A stretch of DNA of 64,000 nucleotides from Cytidiella melzeri. Taxonomy: Eukaryota > Basidiomycota > Agaricomycetes > Polyporales > Irpicaceae. The notes beneath the pieces were generated by a model, which was not told where the DNA came from, made no database searches, and saw nothing but the letters and a program-made list of their open reading frames with translations. Below are positions 32,340 through 44,844 of the stretch, one piece after another. Within the stretch, counting starts at the first letter, position 1. The number at the start of each line of letters is the position of its first letter. Location: positions 1 to 64,000 of the forward strand of contig JABYQR010000178.1 of the NCBI GenBank assembly GCA_022592445.1, in the 5' to 3' direction. Made by a program: the position numbers and the translations under genes.

Positions 32340-34256
32340 TCTTCTAGTGTACTCATTGCGATCTTCTACAGATGGCAGCCCATATACATCCAACCGCCAC
32401 GAGTTTCCTTTGTGAGCCCACCCTGAGCAGCCTCCTGATACATCACCTCGGTATCCCTCGTCGCGTCGCTTGCACATTCTTGTCTTCTGAGCAACATTAC
32501 TGGTGTCGATTCTGCTCTATAGGCTTTCTCCGTTCCACCTCCATCCACTGGTTCGGTAGCTTGGGCCAATTCAAGCTAAATTCCCGAAGCTGTGTGTGGC
32601 ATAGGCTGTAAGCCATGGTAAGCAACACCTCCATATTGAGAGACAGCATGACGTATGTTGCAACATCGTGTGGATTGGTATGTCAGCTGCTATGACGATG
32701 CTGGACACTTGACTGAAATCATTCATAGGACCGAATGGACTGTCTATCTGTAACGTTTCCTTCAACCACTTATTTCAGGGTTAGCCGAAAGGTCGCACTC
32801 TCCACACAGTAACCCCTTGTCGTGGCTCATAGCGATACAACAGCGTGTAGGCCATGCTCGTCGCCGCAATCTTTGGCATCGCGGTCTCAAGACTGCAACA
32901 TCGAAATGATTGCAACCTCACGAGGTGCGCTGTTCAGTTAGTTGAGGCGCTCGTTATACAGTAGGGCACCGTAAACCTCGCTGCTCAGCGGTTGAGTTTC
33001 TTCACGTATTCCTCACGTATATTTACGTACGACAACCCTCTTCTTACACACACTGACAATTCTCCCGTTTGGAAGATGCGACTCTATGTGCGATATGGCG
33101 CAAGTGAATCAGCGTCTCATGGACGATATGGACACGTTCTCGATAGACTCGGAGGCGGCTCAAATATGCTGCGAAATGGAACTGAAGAAGGACAGCGGCA
33201 GAACATGGAAGATGGACTGGAGTGAGTGTGCAGTGTTGGACACCCACTCAACTGGATCTAGCTCATGCAGGATGATCTCAGCATGGCCTGAATTTGCGAA
33301 CGCATTCGATGGCCATCCTGCTACACGAGGTACACATGGGGCGTCGCCGAAGAGCTGAAGCGATTCCGTGCCTCCAGCCATCAGTGTGCGGGACGAAGGT
33401 TTCGGGAAAGCTCTACTGTGAAGCATTTGTTCTGTAAATTGGTCAAGTGGCTCGGCGTAAACTGCATAATCCGGCCTAGCTCACAGTCGCGGAGCAGAGG
33501 ATTGAACGAGGACTTCATGAAAAGACACCGTCTCGACCTCTCATCAAAGCGGAGGCTGTTCTCGCGGTCAATGCGGGCTCAGATATTATCGCTGTTGCTC
33601 TTGATATCACGTCCCGCCTCTTACGCCATCGTAGCTGTTACAAAACGTTACCAGATGAGATGGATCAACACTATCCAGCTGGAAAAGATGCGCTGCAACC
33701 TCAGTCTCACCCCAAGATGGTAAAACAGGACGCAGTATGGTGAGAATTGTCTCACTTGCATCGATTTTAACTGAATAACTTATGACACTTTGTTATCAGA
33801 AACAACGTCCTCCGTCTGTACTTCGCTGACCCTAGTGGGAATCAGAGATCAGCTGAGCTGGGCATGGAGGGTAAATGGATTCGGCCTTAGTGCGTAATCA
33901 GTCGTTCTGGCCGGTTTCCCCTACTCGTCTCAGCTAGTTACCCCAAGAATACCAAGCGAGAATCTACTTCTGGTCCGTGCAACCTGATCCTCGCAACTTT
34001 CCGCACCCATAAAGTTGATACCCCGACAGATGGCTCATCGCCGAAGGACTCAGTCATCGTCTGAAAATTTCGTTCATAACCCGAATGCGTATCTCCCATT
34101 CTCATTCGGACCGACCATACGTGTTGGGAAGAACATGGCGCTGCAGAAAATGCGTATTGTGATGTGCCACACGAATCAGAAGCTGAACATGCGGTTTGAG
34201 GATGGCACGGACCCGTTCAAATGGGAACGCGATCTTGAAGACAGAAACATAACAGG
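32340..34256 (+). pseudogene. P450 pseudogene related to the 15.2-kb and 35.2-kb P450s
   Basis: Pieces of a full-length P450 can be read in order but in changing frames with stops: FYRWQPIYIQ near 32,370; LLYRLSPFHLHPLVR near 32,515; QHDVCCNIVWIG and GPNGLSI near 32,645-32,750; LGGGSNMLRNGTE near 33,150; an I-helix remnant VLAVNAGSDIIAVAL near 33,565; YKTLPDEMDQHYPAGKDAL to 33,720; NNVLRLYF near 33,800; and the C-terminal block DRWLIAEGLS to 34,256. In the heme loop PFSFGPTIRVGKNMA the obligatory Cys is Arg (codon 34,120-34,122), so no active enzyme could be made even if the frames joined. It is a tandem relative of the intact gene 1 kb downstream. Confidence 0.88.
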
Positions 34257-35221
34257 TCAAGGGACTAGCCGTACAGGACACAGTACCAATTTTCCAATAA
34301 CTACTCATCACCCGCCTATACTCATGTTTGCGATGTATACTGTGAGCTTCTGCCGGTCTGCGTCATTCACTTCGGGCCCGACCCGGGTATCAAACTCCGT
34401 CCCGTCAGGCTTTGCCAGGGCTGTAGAGAATGCGGTGTCTTGCCGGCGAGTTGACAGCATGCCTTCAATGACCGTACGTGTTCGTTGAATCGTCCCCAGT
34501 GCTTTAGCTGACCATCGATGGTTACAACCGCTACGACTGCGGACGAATAAAGTCGGCCATGATTGAAGCCGAGCGATTTTCCTCCTTTGGTGTAGCATAG
34601 ATAGGTAAGTCAGCATTTGAGCAACCGTTGTGTCCACCAAGCATAGCCTAACTTGGTTACTCTGTTAGCTCTGCCAATGAAACCACTCTCACGCGGGTCA
34701 GAGACAACAGATGGTTGTGCCACGGAACCTTGGATAAGCATCCTCTCCTTCTGCCAGTACGCCTCCATTACGGCAGGAATTTAAGGTACATCCTGCGCCA
34801 CCACCTAGATGGCGCAATCGGGTTATCTTATCCGGCGTGCAGTTGCACATTTGGCTGGTACAAGAGGTAAACCTACCACCGACAATGGGAGGCACGGTCC
34901 ATGGGGTTATACATGGCTGCGCTCACACCAACCGTGGCTTCGCGTGCCTCGAACTTCAGCTTTATTCTCACCTGACCGGCAAGCGGACGCTTTCCTCGCG
35001 AATATCTTCTCAGATGCGTGTCGTGGCTAAATAAAGTTCCTTCGTGCCCGCTCTCTGTCCGACTTGAGCGATGTCAAGCATCTGGCTGCACGTGTAGACT
35101 AGTGGCCATTGCATGCTTAGTCGAGCGCTTCCGAACTCTCCCCGGGATCCTCTTAATAGCTGGGACTAGATCAAACCAAGAGCGGTCTCTTCGTTGTCTC
35201 GACACACTCCAGTCGTCCTTG
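34257..35221. other. Intergenic upstream of P450 at 35,222
   Basis: Short frames on both strands show no family I can name. It serves as the promoter region of the downstream P450 and may hold further decayed sequence. Confidence 0.4.
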
Positions 35222-37399
35222 ATGCTTTCCCTGGATGTCCTTCCCTCAAGCCTTCACTTCACAACAAAGGATGCAATCCTTGTCGTGGTCGTATTCGCAT
35301 TGGTACGCATGCTACATTACCTAACTAGCTTTCTTGTATTCATCTGTTGACTTCAGGTTGTGCATTGGATCTTCCGTCGATGGGAGCCCATTCAAATCAT
35401 CCCCGTATGCTCCTTGATCATTGGTGCCCCCACATTTCTGTCAAGGCTGTTCGTGCAACAATACGGAACACCATGCGCCATGCTGTTAACATTCACTGTC
35501 TATTATGCATCCATCGCTGCCTCCGTCATTGCCTATCGTGTATCTCCCTTCCATCCCTTAGCCAGATACCCTGGACCTATGGTCGCAAAGCTTTCTGCTT
35601 TTTGGCTGGCCTGGATCGCGTTCCGAGGCAAACGACATTTATACATAGACCGTTTACACACACAACACGGCGACATAGTTCGCATAGGTATTTCTCATCC
35701 CATTCATCTCTCATAGTAACTTTTGAATGTTTTTTTCCACAGGGCCAAACGAATTGTCAATAAGAGATGCATCAGCCATCTTCCCTCTCATGGGCTCGAA
35801 TGGGCTGCCAAAAGGGTTTGGGATGAAGGGACGAGTGCAACACGCAGAATCACCTCTCATAGCATGTCAAGACCCCATTGAACACGCACGACGCAGAAGA
35901 CCCTGGAACCGTGCTTTCAATACGAACGCCTTAAGGGACTATCAGCCCATCATCACGAGGCGTGCAACTCAGCTTGTCGAAGCTCTTCGAATCCAAGCCG
36001 GCAACGTCGATTTGGCGCAATGGATCAGCTTCTTCGCGTGCGTTTATGCCTTGCCGCTTATAGGAGCTTTTTTATCGCCCTTTTCACCCGGTCTGATCCT
36101 GTGTTGTGTTTAGGTATGATTTTATGGGAGATATGGCGTAAGCAAAACAGCTTTGACACTCTGTGCGTGAGTTTCTGAGCTTTCATCGCAGGTTCGGCGG
36201 TGGGACCGAGATGCTTCGCGATGGTGACAAAGACGGACTGTGGAAGTTACTGAAGGCAGGAATGAGGTAAGTACGAGGTCATCCTGTCCAGGGTTTTGTT
36301 GCTTGACTCGACTCACTGGGCGATTGTTGTAGAATCGCGGTCATCTATGAACACGTCCCGTGGTTGTCCTTCTACACTCGACATCTCCCCAACATCGGCA
36401 AAGCGTTGGTGGAGCTTCGCCGTATGGCATACGAGCGCACTGCCAAACGGTATCAGAACGGGTCATCCACAAAAGACTTGTTCTTTTTCTTGGTATTTGA
36501 GCATTTCTTTGTTCAATTGTCCATGCGTTGACCTGTCTATGCTAGAGCAATGAGGATAATGCAGAGAAAGTATCTCCCCCACGACACATAGTGCTCGCCG
36601 ATGGCGTTCTCGCGGTGATTGCTGGCTCAGACACCACAGCAACCACCTTGAGCAACCTCTTTTTCAACCTCCTCAATCATCCAGACACATACAAGCGATT
36701 GCAAGCGGAAGTTGACCATTACTACCCACGAGGGGATGATGCTCTCAATCCTATTCATTACACGCACATGTCCTACCTCGACGCTATAATGTAATCCTCG
36801 TCCGTCTTATCTTGTTTTATTGAGATATTTACTGACGACTAGGCGGCGATCATCACCACCTTAGAAACGAAACCATGCGCTTGTTTCCCGCTGTACCAAG
36901 TGGCAGTCTACGAGCGCCATCGCGTGGGTCTGGAGGAAAGGCATTCGGCAAACAGTGCGTCCCGCGCCTCTCTATCTTCATGAGATGGCCATTGCTTATC
37001 GACGACTGACGCATTGTCCACGCCAGTTTTATACCAGAAGGAACTCAAGTTCGTATCTCGATCCGATCCGTCCAACGCGACGTGCGCAACTTTTCCAACC
37101 CAGACATGTTCTGGCCCGACCGCTGGCTCATCGCTGAAGGCCTCCTACCACCACCGACATCGTCAAACCCGTTCGTCCATGACGTCAATGCTTTCATTCC
37201 GTTCTCCTTTGGTCCTTCCAACTGTGTCGGCAAGAACTTGGCGCTGTTGGAGATGCGCATGGTGATTTGCTTGTGCATGCAAAAGCTCGAGATGCGCTTC
37301 GCGGAGAGCTGGGACCCCAAGCTTTGGCATGCAAACCTCGAGGATTTGTTCGTCACGGGGATGGGACAGTTGCCTGTGGTCATCACACGTAGGGACTAG
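35222..37399 (+). CDS. Cytochrome P450 monooxygenase, intact, paralogue of the 15.2-kb gene
   Basis: Nine exons (35,222-35,302; 35,357-35,687; 35,743-36,037; 36,114-36,137; 36,192-36,266; 36,333-36,492; 36,546-36,790; 36,865-36,954; 37,027-37,399) sum to 558 codons including TAG, giving 557 residues. It has N-terminal membrane segments, the hinge VSPFHPLARYPGP, GPNELSIRDASAI, RRRPWNRAFN, I-helix AGSDTTA, K-helix ETMR, FWPDRW and the heme loop PFSFGPSNCVGKNLA with its Cys. It is clearly homologous to the 15,175 P450 along the whole length, but it fuses two exons of that gene and has an extra 24-nt exon (YDFMGDMA). ATG at 35,222 was chosen because it matches the paralogue's N-terminus in length. 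Substrate unknown. Confidence 0.93.
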
Positions 37400-37538
37400 A
37401 CAATCATAGACAAAAGGGAGAGATCTGGGCTCGAGAGCACACACGGTCCAAGAGGCGCAGTATGATACCACGGATGTACAACACGTTGAAGCCGTTTTAT
37501 TTACTAAGTTAATCCAATGCATGATACCCCTGAACTAA

Positions 37539-39674
37539 CTACAAAGACATTCCAGGGCCAAACCACAGGTAGGCAGGTTGGACGCCTTCCTGCGCCATCT
37601 TAACGTCGTACTCCAGGAGGACCAATGCCATCACGGACTTTAGCCCTAGCGCAGCGAAGAACCTGCGTGGGCTATAGAGCATGGACATAAGCAGAGCCAT
37701 GACGGGGACTACTCTCACATTTGCGATATTATACTCACCAAACATGACGTCCTACGCCAAATGCGAGATACCCGTCCAGTACCCGTGAGGCGATACCGCC
37801 AGTCTTCCTCCTTGTTCTCCTCCCCAACTTCTTCCTCGCCTCCTTTCTCACCGGCAGCGTGGATTGGTTGGTTGTTAAACCTAAATCTGTCAAATTCGTT
37901 GGCTTTGGGGTAATACGACGAGTCATAATGGACGGCAGTCTGCGTGGCGGATAGGATGGCGCCTTTTGGGACTACCGTCCCGTCTCGGGAAGTGTAGGTC
38001 CTCATAGCCTTTTGAGGGAGCGACACTACGAGTTTTGATACCTGTTCAGAGCAGTGTCTTCCCAGGAACGAGTTCAATTGACTGACATGCTCCAAGGCCG
38101 TGAGACGCTGGCTCTCTTTCAGAACACTGTCTAGCTTCCAGCATTTCGTGAACGCCTCTTACGTCCATCCTGAGAGGTCAGAGCCAAGATATGCTTGCAC
38201 TTCCTTTCGACGCAGCTTCGTGTATTGAGGCATGTCTGCGAGGTTATCAAGTATGCACAAACGACTAATCAAATTCAGTAGGTTAAGCTCATCGCAAATG
38301 GATGAATGGATGGCGACAGTTTCTTACCATGGTGGTTGTATGCAATGTGACAAAGTTCATGATCAACATTCTCAGAGCCAAGTTCGCGGAGGAAAAGTGG
38401 TGATTCCGTGGGGCGCTGTCAATCAGTCAGGAAAGGTTGTCTTTCTACAATTCATGCAAAGGGGCAGACACAGGATCTGATAAGAAGCTTGGTTTGATGT
38501 CGATTATCATGCTTACAGGCTTGTCTGGATAATCAGGACCACATTCTGCGGGTTTGGGTTTACGTTCCTCGATATTAGGTCCCACGAATTTGACAATTTT
38601 GCGCTGGTGACCGGACACGGTCGTGAATATGTTTCCGACGGTTCTAACAGCAACAGCTCAGCATGACCGCATTATCGATCACAGTTACATACGGTTTCAC
38701 GAATTCGGAAAAGGCGTTGATGACGAACGAGCCTATCATGACATTCATCGCGAATTGCGTGTTCACGGCGCAAAACTCTTCCATTCAACCTAGTACCAAC
38801 GGATTATTGTCTCAACTCCTGTAGGCAGTCAAAACTTGTACTTACAAGCAGGCAAACCAAAGAATGCTCTGTTAGTTGAGCGCACCGCGATGCGCAATGT
38901 CATGTCAGTGACTTTGAGAGCCGTCCAACCTATCGCATCGTCTTCAACTTTCAAGGATCTGAAGGCAGCCAGACATTGTACTCACCATCAGACTCGGATG
39001 TTGTTTTCGGCCAAAGACATTCTTGAACCCATTGTCAAGCTCGTCAATCACATCTGGTCAATGAGAGGATAGGGTTTTGTTCATAGACAAGCGGATAACA
39101 CCAATGTGGTATGTGTCTTCTTTCACAGTAGGCCAAGCGTGTAGTCACTCTGTAGGATCTATGTAATGATTTTTCGTCAGATGAATGTCATCATGACTTG
39201 AGAAGAGCGTACGTCTGCCATTGCCGCATCCATTGATAGCACATCCTACGAGGCGCTGCGTAGCTCTTCAACGAGGTCGTCGCCGCTGACGATGATGGAG
39301 CCAGTCGCTCATCTGCGGGACTTTGAATATTCTGCCCTTGTACTAACAATAGTTGGTTGATCAGTACTCAGTGGCGGCAGAGAAGTGGCTCCGCCGTTTG
39401 AAGTTCTGACCTTATCATAACCCTCTTGAATAACGACATTGTCCTTTGCGAGGTATCGAAACGCGGTGAGGTAGGGAAAAAAAACCCGTTCGAAGATCCT
39501 GCTGTAGGTACTAGGAGTATGATCCTGCAGTCACGGTGGTGGTTGTAATCAAAGCCTCAGCGTGCCGCTTGGGTACACAGTTTGCCGGCTCACCAAAGGA
39601 AGTCGCTTCGCGGTAGCATACTTCAGACAAACCACCAGCACGACTACCGCCACGACATATGCAAAGACGGCCAT
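37539..39674 (-). pseudogene. P450 pseudogene of a different family (HTTxM-type), minus strand
   Basis: Reading from 39,674, an N-terminal anchor MAVFAYVVAVVVLVVCLKY is followed by FRYLAKDNVVIQEGYDK near 39,450, a segment with a stop and frame change near 39,250-39,340, DVIDELDNGFKNVFGR near 39,020, TLRIAVRSTNRAFFGLPA near 38,890, FAMNVMIGSFVINAFSEF near 38,730, the I-helix LIMNFVTLHTTTM near 38,360, K-helix LKESQRL near 38,120, DGTVVPKGAILSATQTAVHYD near 37,950 and the heme region YLAFGVGRHVC-PRRFFAALGLK. Lesions: a stop after EELRSAS, frame changes near 39,310 and near 37,800, and CPRR where CPGR is usual. The heme Cys codon is split TG|C by a 67-nt intron at 37,672-37,738. It resembles fungal ent-kaurene-oxidase/P450 groups with NFxxxHTT I-helices. 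Confidence 0.85.
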
Positions 39675-41655
39675 TACATTGGCTTCGGGTGGATGTGAGT
39701 GGTGAATGCTGGTAATAGCTGCTCTTGACACATCTCGTGGCAAATTCAAAGCTGGAAAAGCGAGCGTAAACCGTGGAATTAACGCTCGAATATAACCGAC
39801 GTTCCTAGGTTCTGGGCCGACCGAAGACTGTGGCCAAGAGAACACGCATGCCAATGATTATGACCATCATGAAGATGTATCAAGAGCTGTGATGAACTGG
39901 AAATGTCGATGTCAGTGCAGAAACTCAGAGACGGTACAGCATCATCATAATAGTACAGTGAGTACGGAGACCCACATTTCTCCACAGACAGATGTTCGTG
40001 TTCATGTTACAGCTGGCCAGGAAGATCGTCGTGGTTATACAAAAGGTGCAATACATCACAATCAGGTTTCTGCAAGTTCATCCAACAAGCTTATTCAGGT
40101 AGAGTTAAAAGAATGTCATAGACAAGCAGAGCAAAGCTTGCGACTTGAGCAACGTATCAGTCTATGTGCTGCAATACTAAGCTGAGGAAATGTGACAAAC
40201 ATGTGACATACTACTCGCTATAGGTCAGGATATGGCTAGTGCTGTTTGCAACAATATCATGCAGAGAGCGACTGATGCTTCTGGGTCGTACGCTGCAGGG
40301 GAGGCCAACGAGGACGAACCAGTAGTAGGCACGGAGGAGTTCATCTTGGAGGACGCAAAGAAGTGAATAGTCTGCACGAACCGTGGCTGTAATCGCGTTG
40401 TGGCACAACTCGTGTTGTTCTGAGGCCTACGACTTTAGTACCAATGCAGATATCGCTGCAGCTGTCCCAAGGAGATTTTGGGACAGCCCTAGGCGAATTG
40501 TGCGAAACTGCCTCGGAAGGGTATCGCGACAGATGCAGCGCATAGAGGGAGTATCGGTACCAGGCCTTGGCCGCGTAATTTACGTTCATTCAAGCACTCT
40601 TTTTCCACTTGATGGACTAATCTCACTTCGCAGCTGTCCCGAGCGACGCATCTGACCTGTTGTCACTGATAGATGGTTAGTAGTGATGCCTGATCGACGC
40701 CGCGACGCAATTCCTACAATGATATTGCAGTGCGAAGTTGTGCTGTTGTTTTCTGCCTTTTACAACTTGAATCTGCCTTTTTCGATAATACGGTGGAAGC
40801 TGTCGAGTGCGAAGATGATGATGGCTCGCGAAGTGTACTGACTCGCCCAAATTAGGAAACTCTGTCTGCGCAGTTCATACTCCGCTTGCACATCATGATT
40901 GTGTTACTCCTTTTGCAACTTGAACAAGTCTGTGCTCTCTGACCTCGTGCAAGGGTGACCAGCGTGTCAAAAGATCTACACGCCAGGCAGAGCTGTTCCG
41001 CCACAGGATCTGCCAACCATGCCTTGCCCGAAAACCTCTATCTTGGGCGATGTATCGTCGAATGCAGTGGCACAACACACTCGCTGCCAGCACTTGGAAC
41101 CCTGACCGTGGACCATCATTTCGATGGGAGATGATAGCTCGTCTCAGGACGTAAGTTTGGTGTTTCAACAGCGTGCCTATTTTCCGTAACGTATCCTATC
41201 GCAGCAACACCTCTCATCGGATTAGCCCACGCCTCAACTCGCAGCCTCATAGATCGATATTGCTAACAATTGCTTGTTAGTGGCGCCAATCCACGGGCCC
41301 TCGCGGCCTCACAGTACGACCGATCTATAATTATAATGCAAGCAGGGTCCTGTCTCCCGGACAAAAAGGCATGTACAGTAGGAGGTTCGACAGAAGACCC
41401 CTCCCCCCTCGCAGCTGAGTCGACCCGTTTGGTAATTTGTAGCGGCTCCGGAATACCTTGAGGTAGCCCACGCCCCAGCTCAAAGTCTGTCTAAGCTAGC
41501 ACTTGAAACATGGAGCCTTAGTGCACTGGTGTCTAAACGCTCCCGGTACTTTGATATGCTTGTCTCTGATTCGATATATTGTGAGTAGCTTCAGTTCCCA
41601 TTCCTTGTTGTCCAAACCGCCACCCTCTTCCTTTATTGTGGCCTGCTAACTCTCG
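39675..41655. other. 2-kb intergenic region, no gene recognised
   Basis: Several short frames exist, for example one near 40,230-40,365 that ends in the acidic tail EDEPVVGTEEFILEDAKK, but I can assign none and see no chain of exons. The last few hundred bases serve as upstream region of the next P450. Confidence 0.4.
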
Positions 41656-43737
41656 ATGTCCTCTACAGCAGTACTTCCCTCTATATCTTTTTTTATTGTC
41701 TCCACCATTATAATCTCTTCGGTTTCGTTTCTATATCTCCTCCTTTTTCCGTGGTTTTTCTCTGCGCTCAAAACCGTTCCTGGACCGTCCTTCCACGATG
41801 GCCACTTCATATGGGGTCACTATCCATCCATACCGCGTTCGCAAGCAGGTATCATCCAGCGTGAATGGGCACATACGTACGGCACTGTTGTCCGAGCCGT
41901 CGGTCCTTTTGGCTTTGAGCGGCTGGTGTTTACTAGCATTCCGGCCTTGCGCACAATATTGATTGATAAGACCCATCGCTTCGACAAGGTCAGCCTAGCG
42001 GCCATATTTTCCATTCAAACTCTCTTGTCAACGACTGTATCTCATGAATGTCTCACAGCCACGTTGGGTAGCGCAGATTCTCGGTATCACGACAGGGTCG
42101 CACGGGGTCCTGGCCGCTTCTGGTCAAGAACATAGATCGTTGCGACACTGGTTCGCTCTCATGTTTTCAAAGCGCAACACTGTACATGCGCGCGCAGCCG
42201 TCGCTCGACATGCCAACGCCGTTTGCGACTCACTTGCGAAGAAAGTAGGGCAATTTTCCGAGGATGCTATTCTTAAGTATCCTTTGGGTAAGTTCCAATT
42301 GGAGTCTGTTATATCGCTGGTGAATGAACTCACTATATTGTGCTAGTGTCGAGGCTAGCACTGGACGTCGCGGCGTCTACCATTATCGGCGTCGAGCCCT
42401 TCGAGCTAGGCAAGGACTGGGACGACGTTGCCAACGCGTACCACAAAGTCCTATCGTATCAATCCGGCCTGAACATTACCAAGTTCATCGCTCAAAGTCC
42501 CCGGAGTCGACACGTTCCTGCAAAGCGACCTCTGTTATCGCATCGCGCAACGTACCGAGTCTTTCGTCAGCAGATGGCTTCCTGCTCTTGGTAAGCATTT
42601 GCCCTATCTGAACACGTTACATCCTCATAACCAATTTGACTGATATTTCAGAACCGGTTTATGTCACCGTAAACTCCATGCACGTTATAAGATCTGCAGC
42701 GGGGAGGATTGTGGCGACGCGGCTGAGACAGAACGCGGACAGTACACCTGAAGCCGGGGTCACGCGCGCTTCTCGTGACTTTCTTAGCCTTGTCACTGAC
42801 AGGCATAGTGGTTTACACAGCAATGACAAACATATGCATCCTACAGATCCGCTCCAGGCGACGGAGATAATGGTAGATCAGGTACTTGCGTTTGTAGGTG
42901 CAGGACATGAGACCATCGCAGGTGCAGTACCATGGGTAAATATTCTTCTCAATAGTTTCGTTGGTATTGGAGCTTTTAATAGCTAACATTGATTTCCCTC
43001 AGGCGCTTTGGTTGCTGGCCTCCCATCCTGACGTTCAAAGAAACTTGCGCGACGAAATAGATTCGTATGGTCTCGCCGAAGATCTCTGTGACTCTGCGCT
43101 ACACCGCCTTCCATGTCTAGCAGCCGTGATACACGAGTCACTGCGGCTATTTCCTCCAATACCTACTTCGTTTCGAGAGGCCATGGTGGACACGTGGGTC
43201 GATGGGACGTTCGTCCCGAAAGGTACGCATTCGAAATTTCAGAGTTTGTCGTTTCTGTACTGATAACGTGCGGCTGGATCGACTCTCCATGGGGACATTA
43301 GTAACGATGATCTATATTGGCATTCGTACCATGAACATGTTGGAGGCATATTGGGGCCTGGATGCTGCTGAGTTTTGCCCAGAACGTTGGATGAGGACGT
43401 AAGAAGATGAGCAGACGACGTTCGACGCAACGAAACCGATGGGATCAGAGAACTCTGCTGCGTTTCAGAGCTTGTTTGGTTCTCACGCATGCATGGGTCG
43501 TGACATGGCGATGAGTGAGCTGAGGATCATTCTAGTGTGAGTGGGGGATGTTTCTTCTTTGTTTGTTCTTGTTGGCATCGGAAGTTGGGCTTATGCACAG
43601 TTCGGTTCGTCTTTCTTAGGTCTTTCGTGAGAAGACTTGTATTTTTGCCTGCATATCACGGTCAGAAGGCTCAACCTACCGTTGGCGTAACCATGAGTAA
43701 GCTATTCGTTGATGAGCTCGAATCGTTCTTCTCATGA
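41656..43737 (+). pseudogene. P450, probably broken by an in-frame stop before the heme loop
   Basis: The N-terminus has a membrane anchor (ISFFIVSTIIISSVSFLYLLLF) and the hinge VPGPSFHDGHFIWGHYP. Then come SGQEHRSLRHWFALMFS, DVAASTIIGVEPF, the I-helix AFVGAGHETIAG (43 kb region start), K-helix ESLRLFPPIP, and FCPERWM. After FCPERWMRT a TAA stop lies in frame at 43,400-43,402; the same frame then continues through EDEQTTFDATK to the heme motif LFGSHACMGRDMAMSELR. The only GT-AG intron I can draw across the stop (50 nt) does not keep the frame. A second frame change is likely near 42,495, where VPGVDTFLQSDL reads in a shifted frame after KFIAQ. The C-terminal exon ends at 43,737. If both are sequence errors this would be a real P450 of a third family. 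Confidence 0.7.
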
Positions 43738-44844
43738 TCATCTGTCTATCTCATGCAGCCCCTGCGGACGAACTGCCTTTGCGTCTGGAACTAATATGAG
43801 GAGTTTGGCCATTTCCATTTGATATGTGCGCCTCTATATCTATTTGGATTTTTGTGTATCATTGGGTAGCCTTGAAGGTTTTGTAGATCAATTTGTGTAG
43901 CAATGTAGGCATTTATTATTCAAGGGCTTATTCGTCCCAGGGCTTTGATTGTCTGCTGACATGTTCATCATAATCATGAGTATGAGTGTTGGTGGAGGCT
44001 CAGTGATATTTGGGGATTTTGTTGGAATGACTCATGTGTGAGGCAACTCAATGCAGTGTGGCCATGATTAAAACGCTGAATCTCTGATGGCACGTATGTA
44101 CGTTCATCACACTGATCCGACACGTCCAACTTGAACGCCATGAGATGGGCGAATGATGTACGAGGACTCATTGTGCCTGTGCACCTACGCACATCGGCCT
44201 GTTTGCTAATCTGAGGCTCACGGGCCTTACATTTCCCAGAGGAAAGACTCCAAACATCGCTCAGCGAAAAAATTCCCCCGCCCACTTTCCTTCAGCATTA
44301 CGATGAGCCAAGTCAAGAGCCTAACATCATGTGCCCTGCTTAACCCAGAATTCTCACTAGCAATTGATCTGGAAGTTACACACATTGGCTGGGAGTCTAC
44401 ATCTTGTTGTGATATTTTGTCTTCGTCGCTCTGCGAGTCATCGTACGAACTCACCTTCCTGTTACGGACTGTTGTGTAGTTGAATAGCGCCCGCGTTACA
44501 ACATTCGTTATTCTCGCTCCTCAGTACCTCATTTCACCTCGGAGGCTCACTGAGGTTCGTATTTTGTTTGATCGTGTGAATCTCTTAACATACTGTAGCT
44601 TACAACACGCTTTGCGTACTTTAGGTTAGCATTATATTAGTAACTCATTTCTTCAAGGCTTATTGCTTGCTCCGAACTTTGTGGATCGGAACGTCTTTAT
44701 GATCAACGAAGTGACACGAAGCAACGAAACATGTTCTATCACGCCAACATGACACAGATTTACTCATACATTCCGTTTTGGATCCAGCGCAAGCCCCACA
44801 GAAGAAACTACCCTGACAAAACAAACGACCCTCCCTTCCATCTA
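43738..44844. other. Intergenic between broken P450 and transporter
   Basis: No gene was recognised on either strand. The two neighbouring genes converge here, so the stretch holds their 3' ends. Confidence 0.45.

Noticed and set aside
43399..43448. A 50-nt GT-AG intron that would remove the TAA stop in the P450
   Set aside because: Its removal shifts the frame and destroys the heme motif, so the stop is treated as a lesion.
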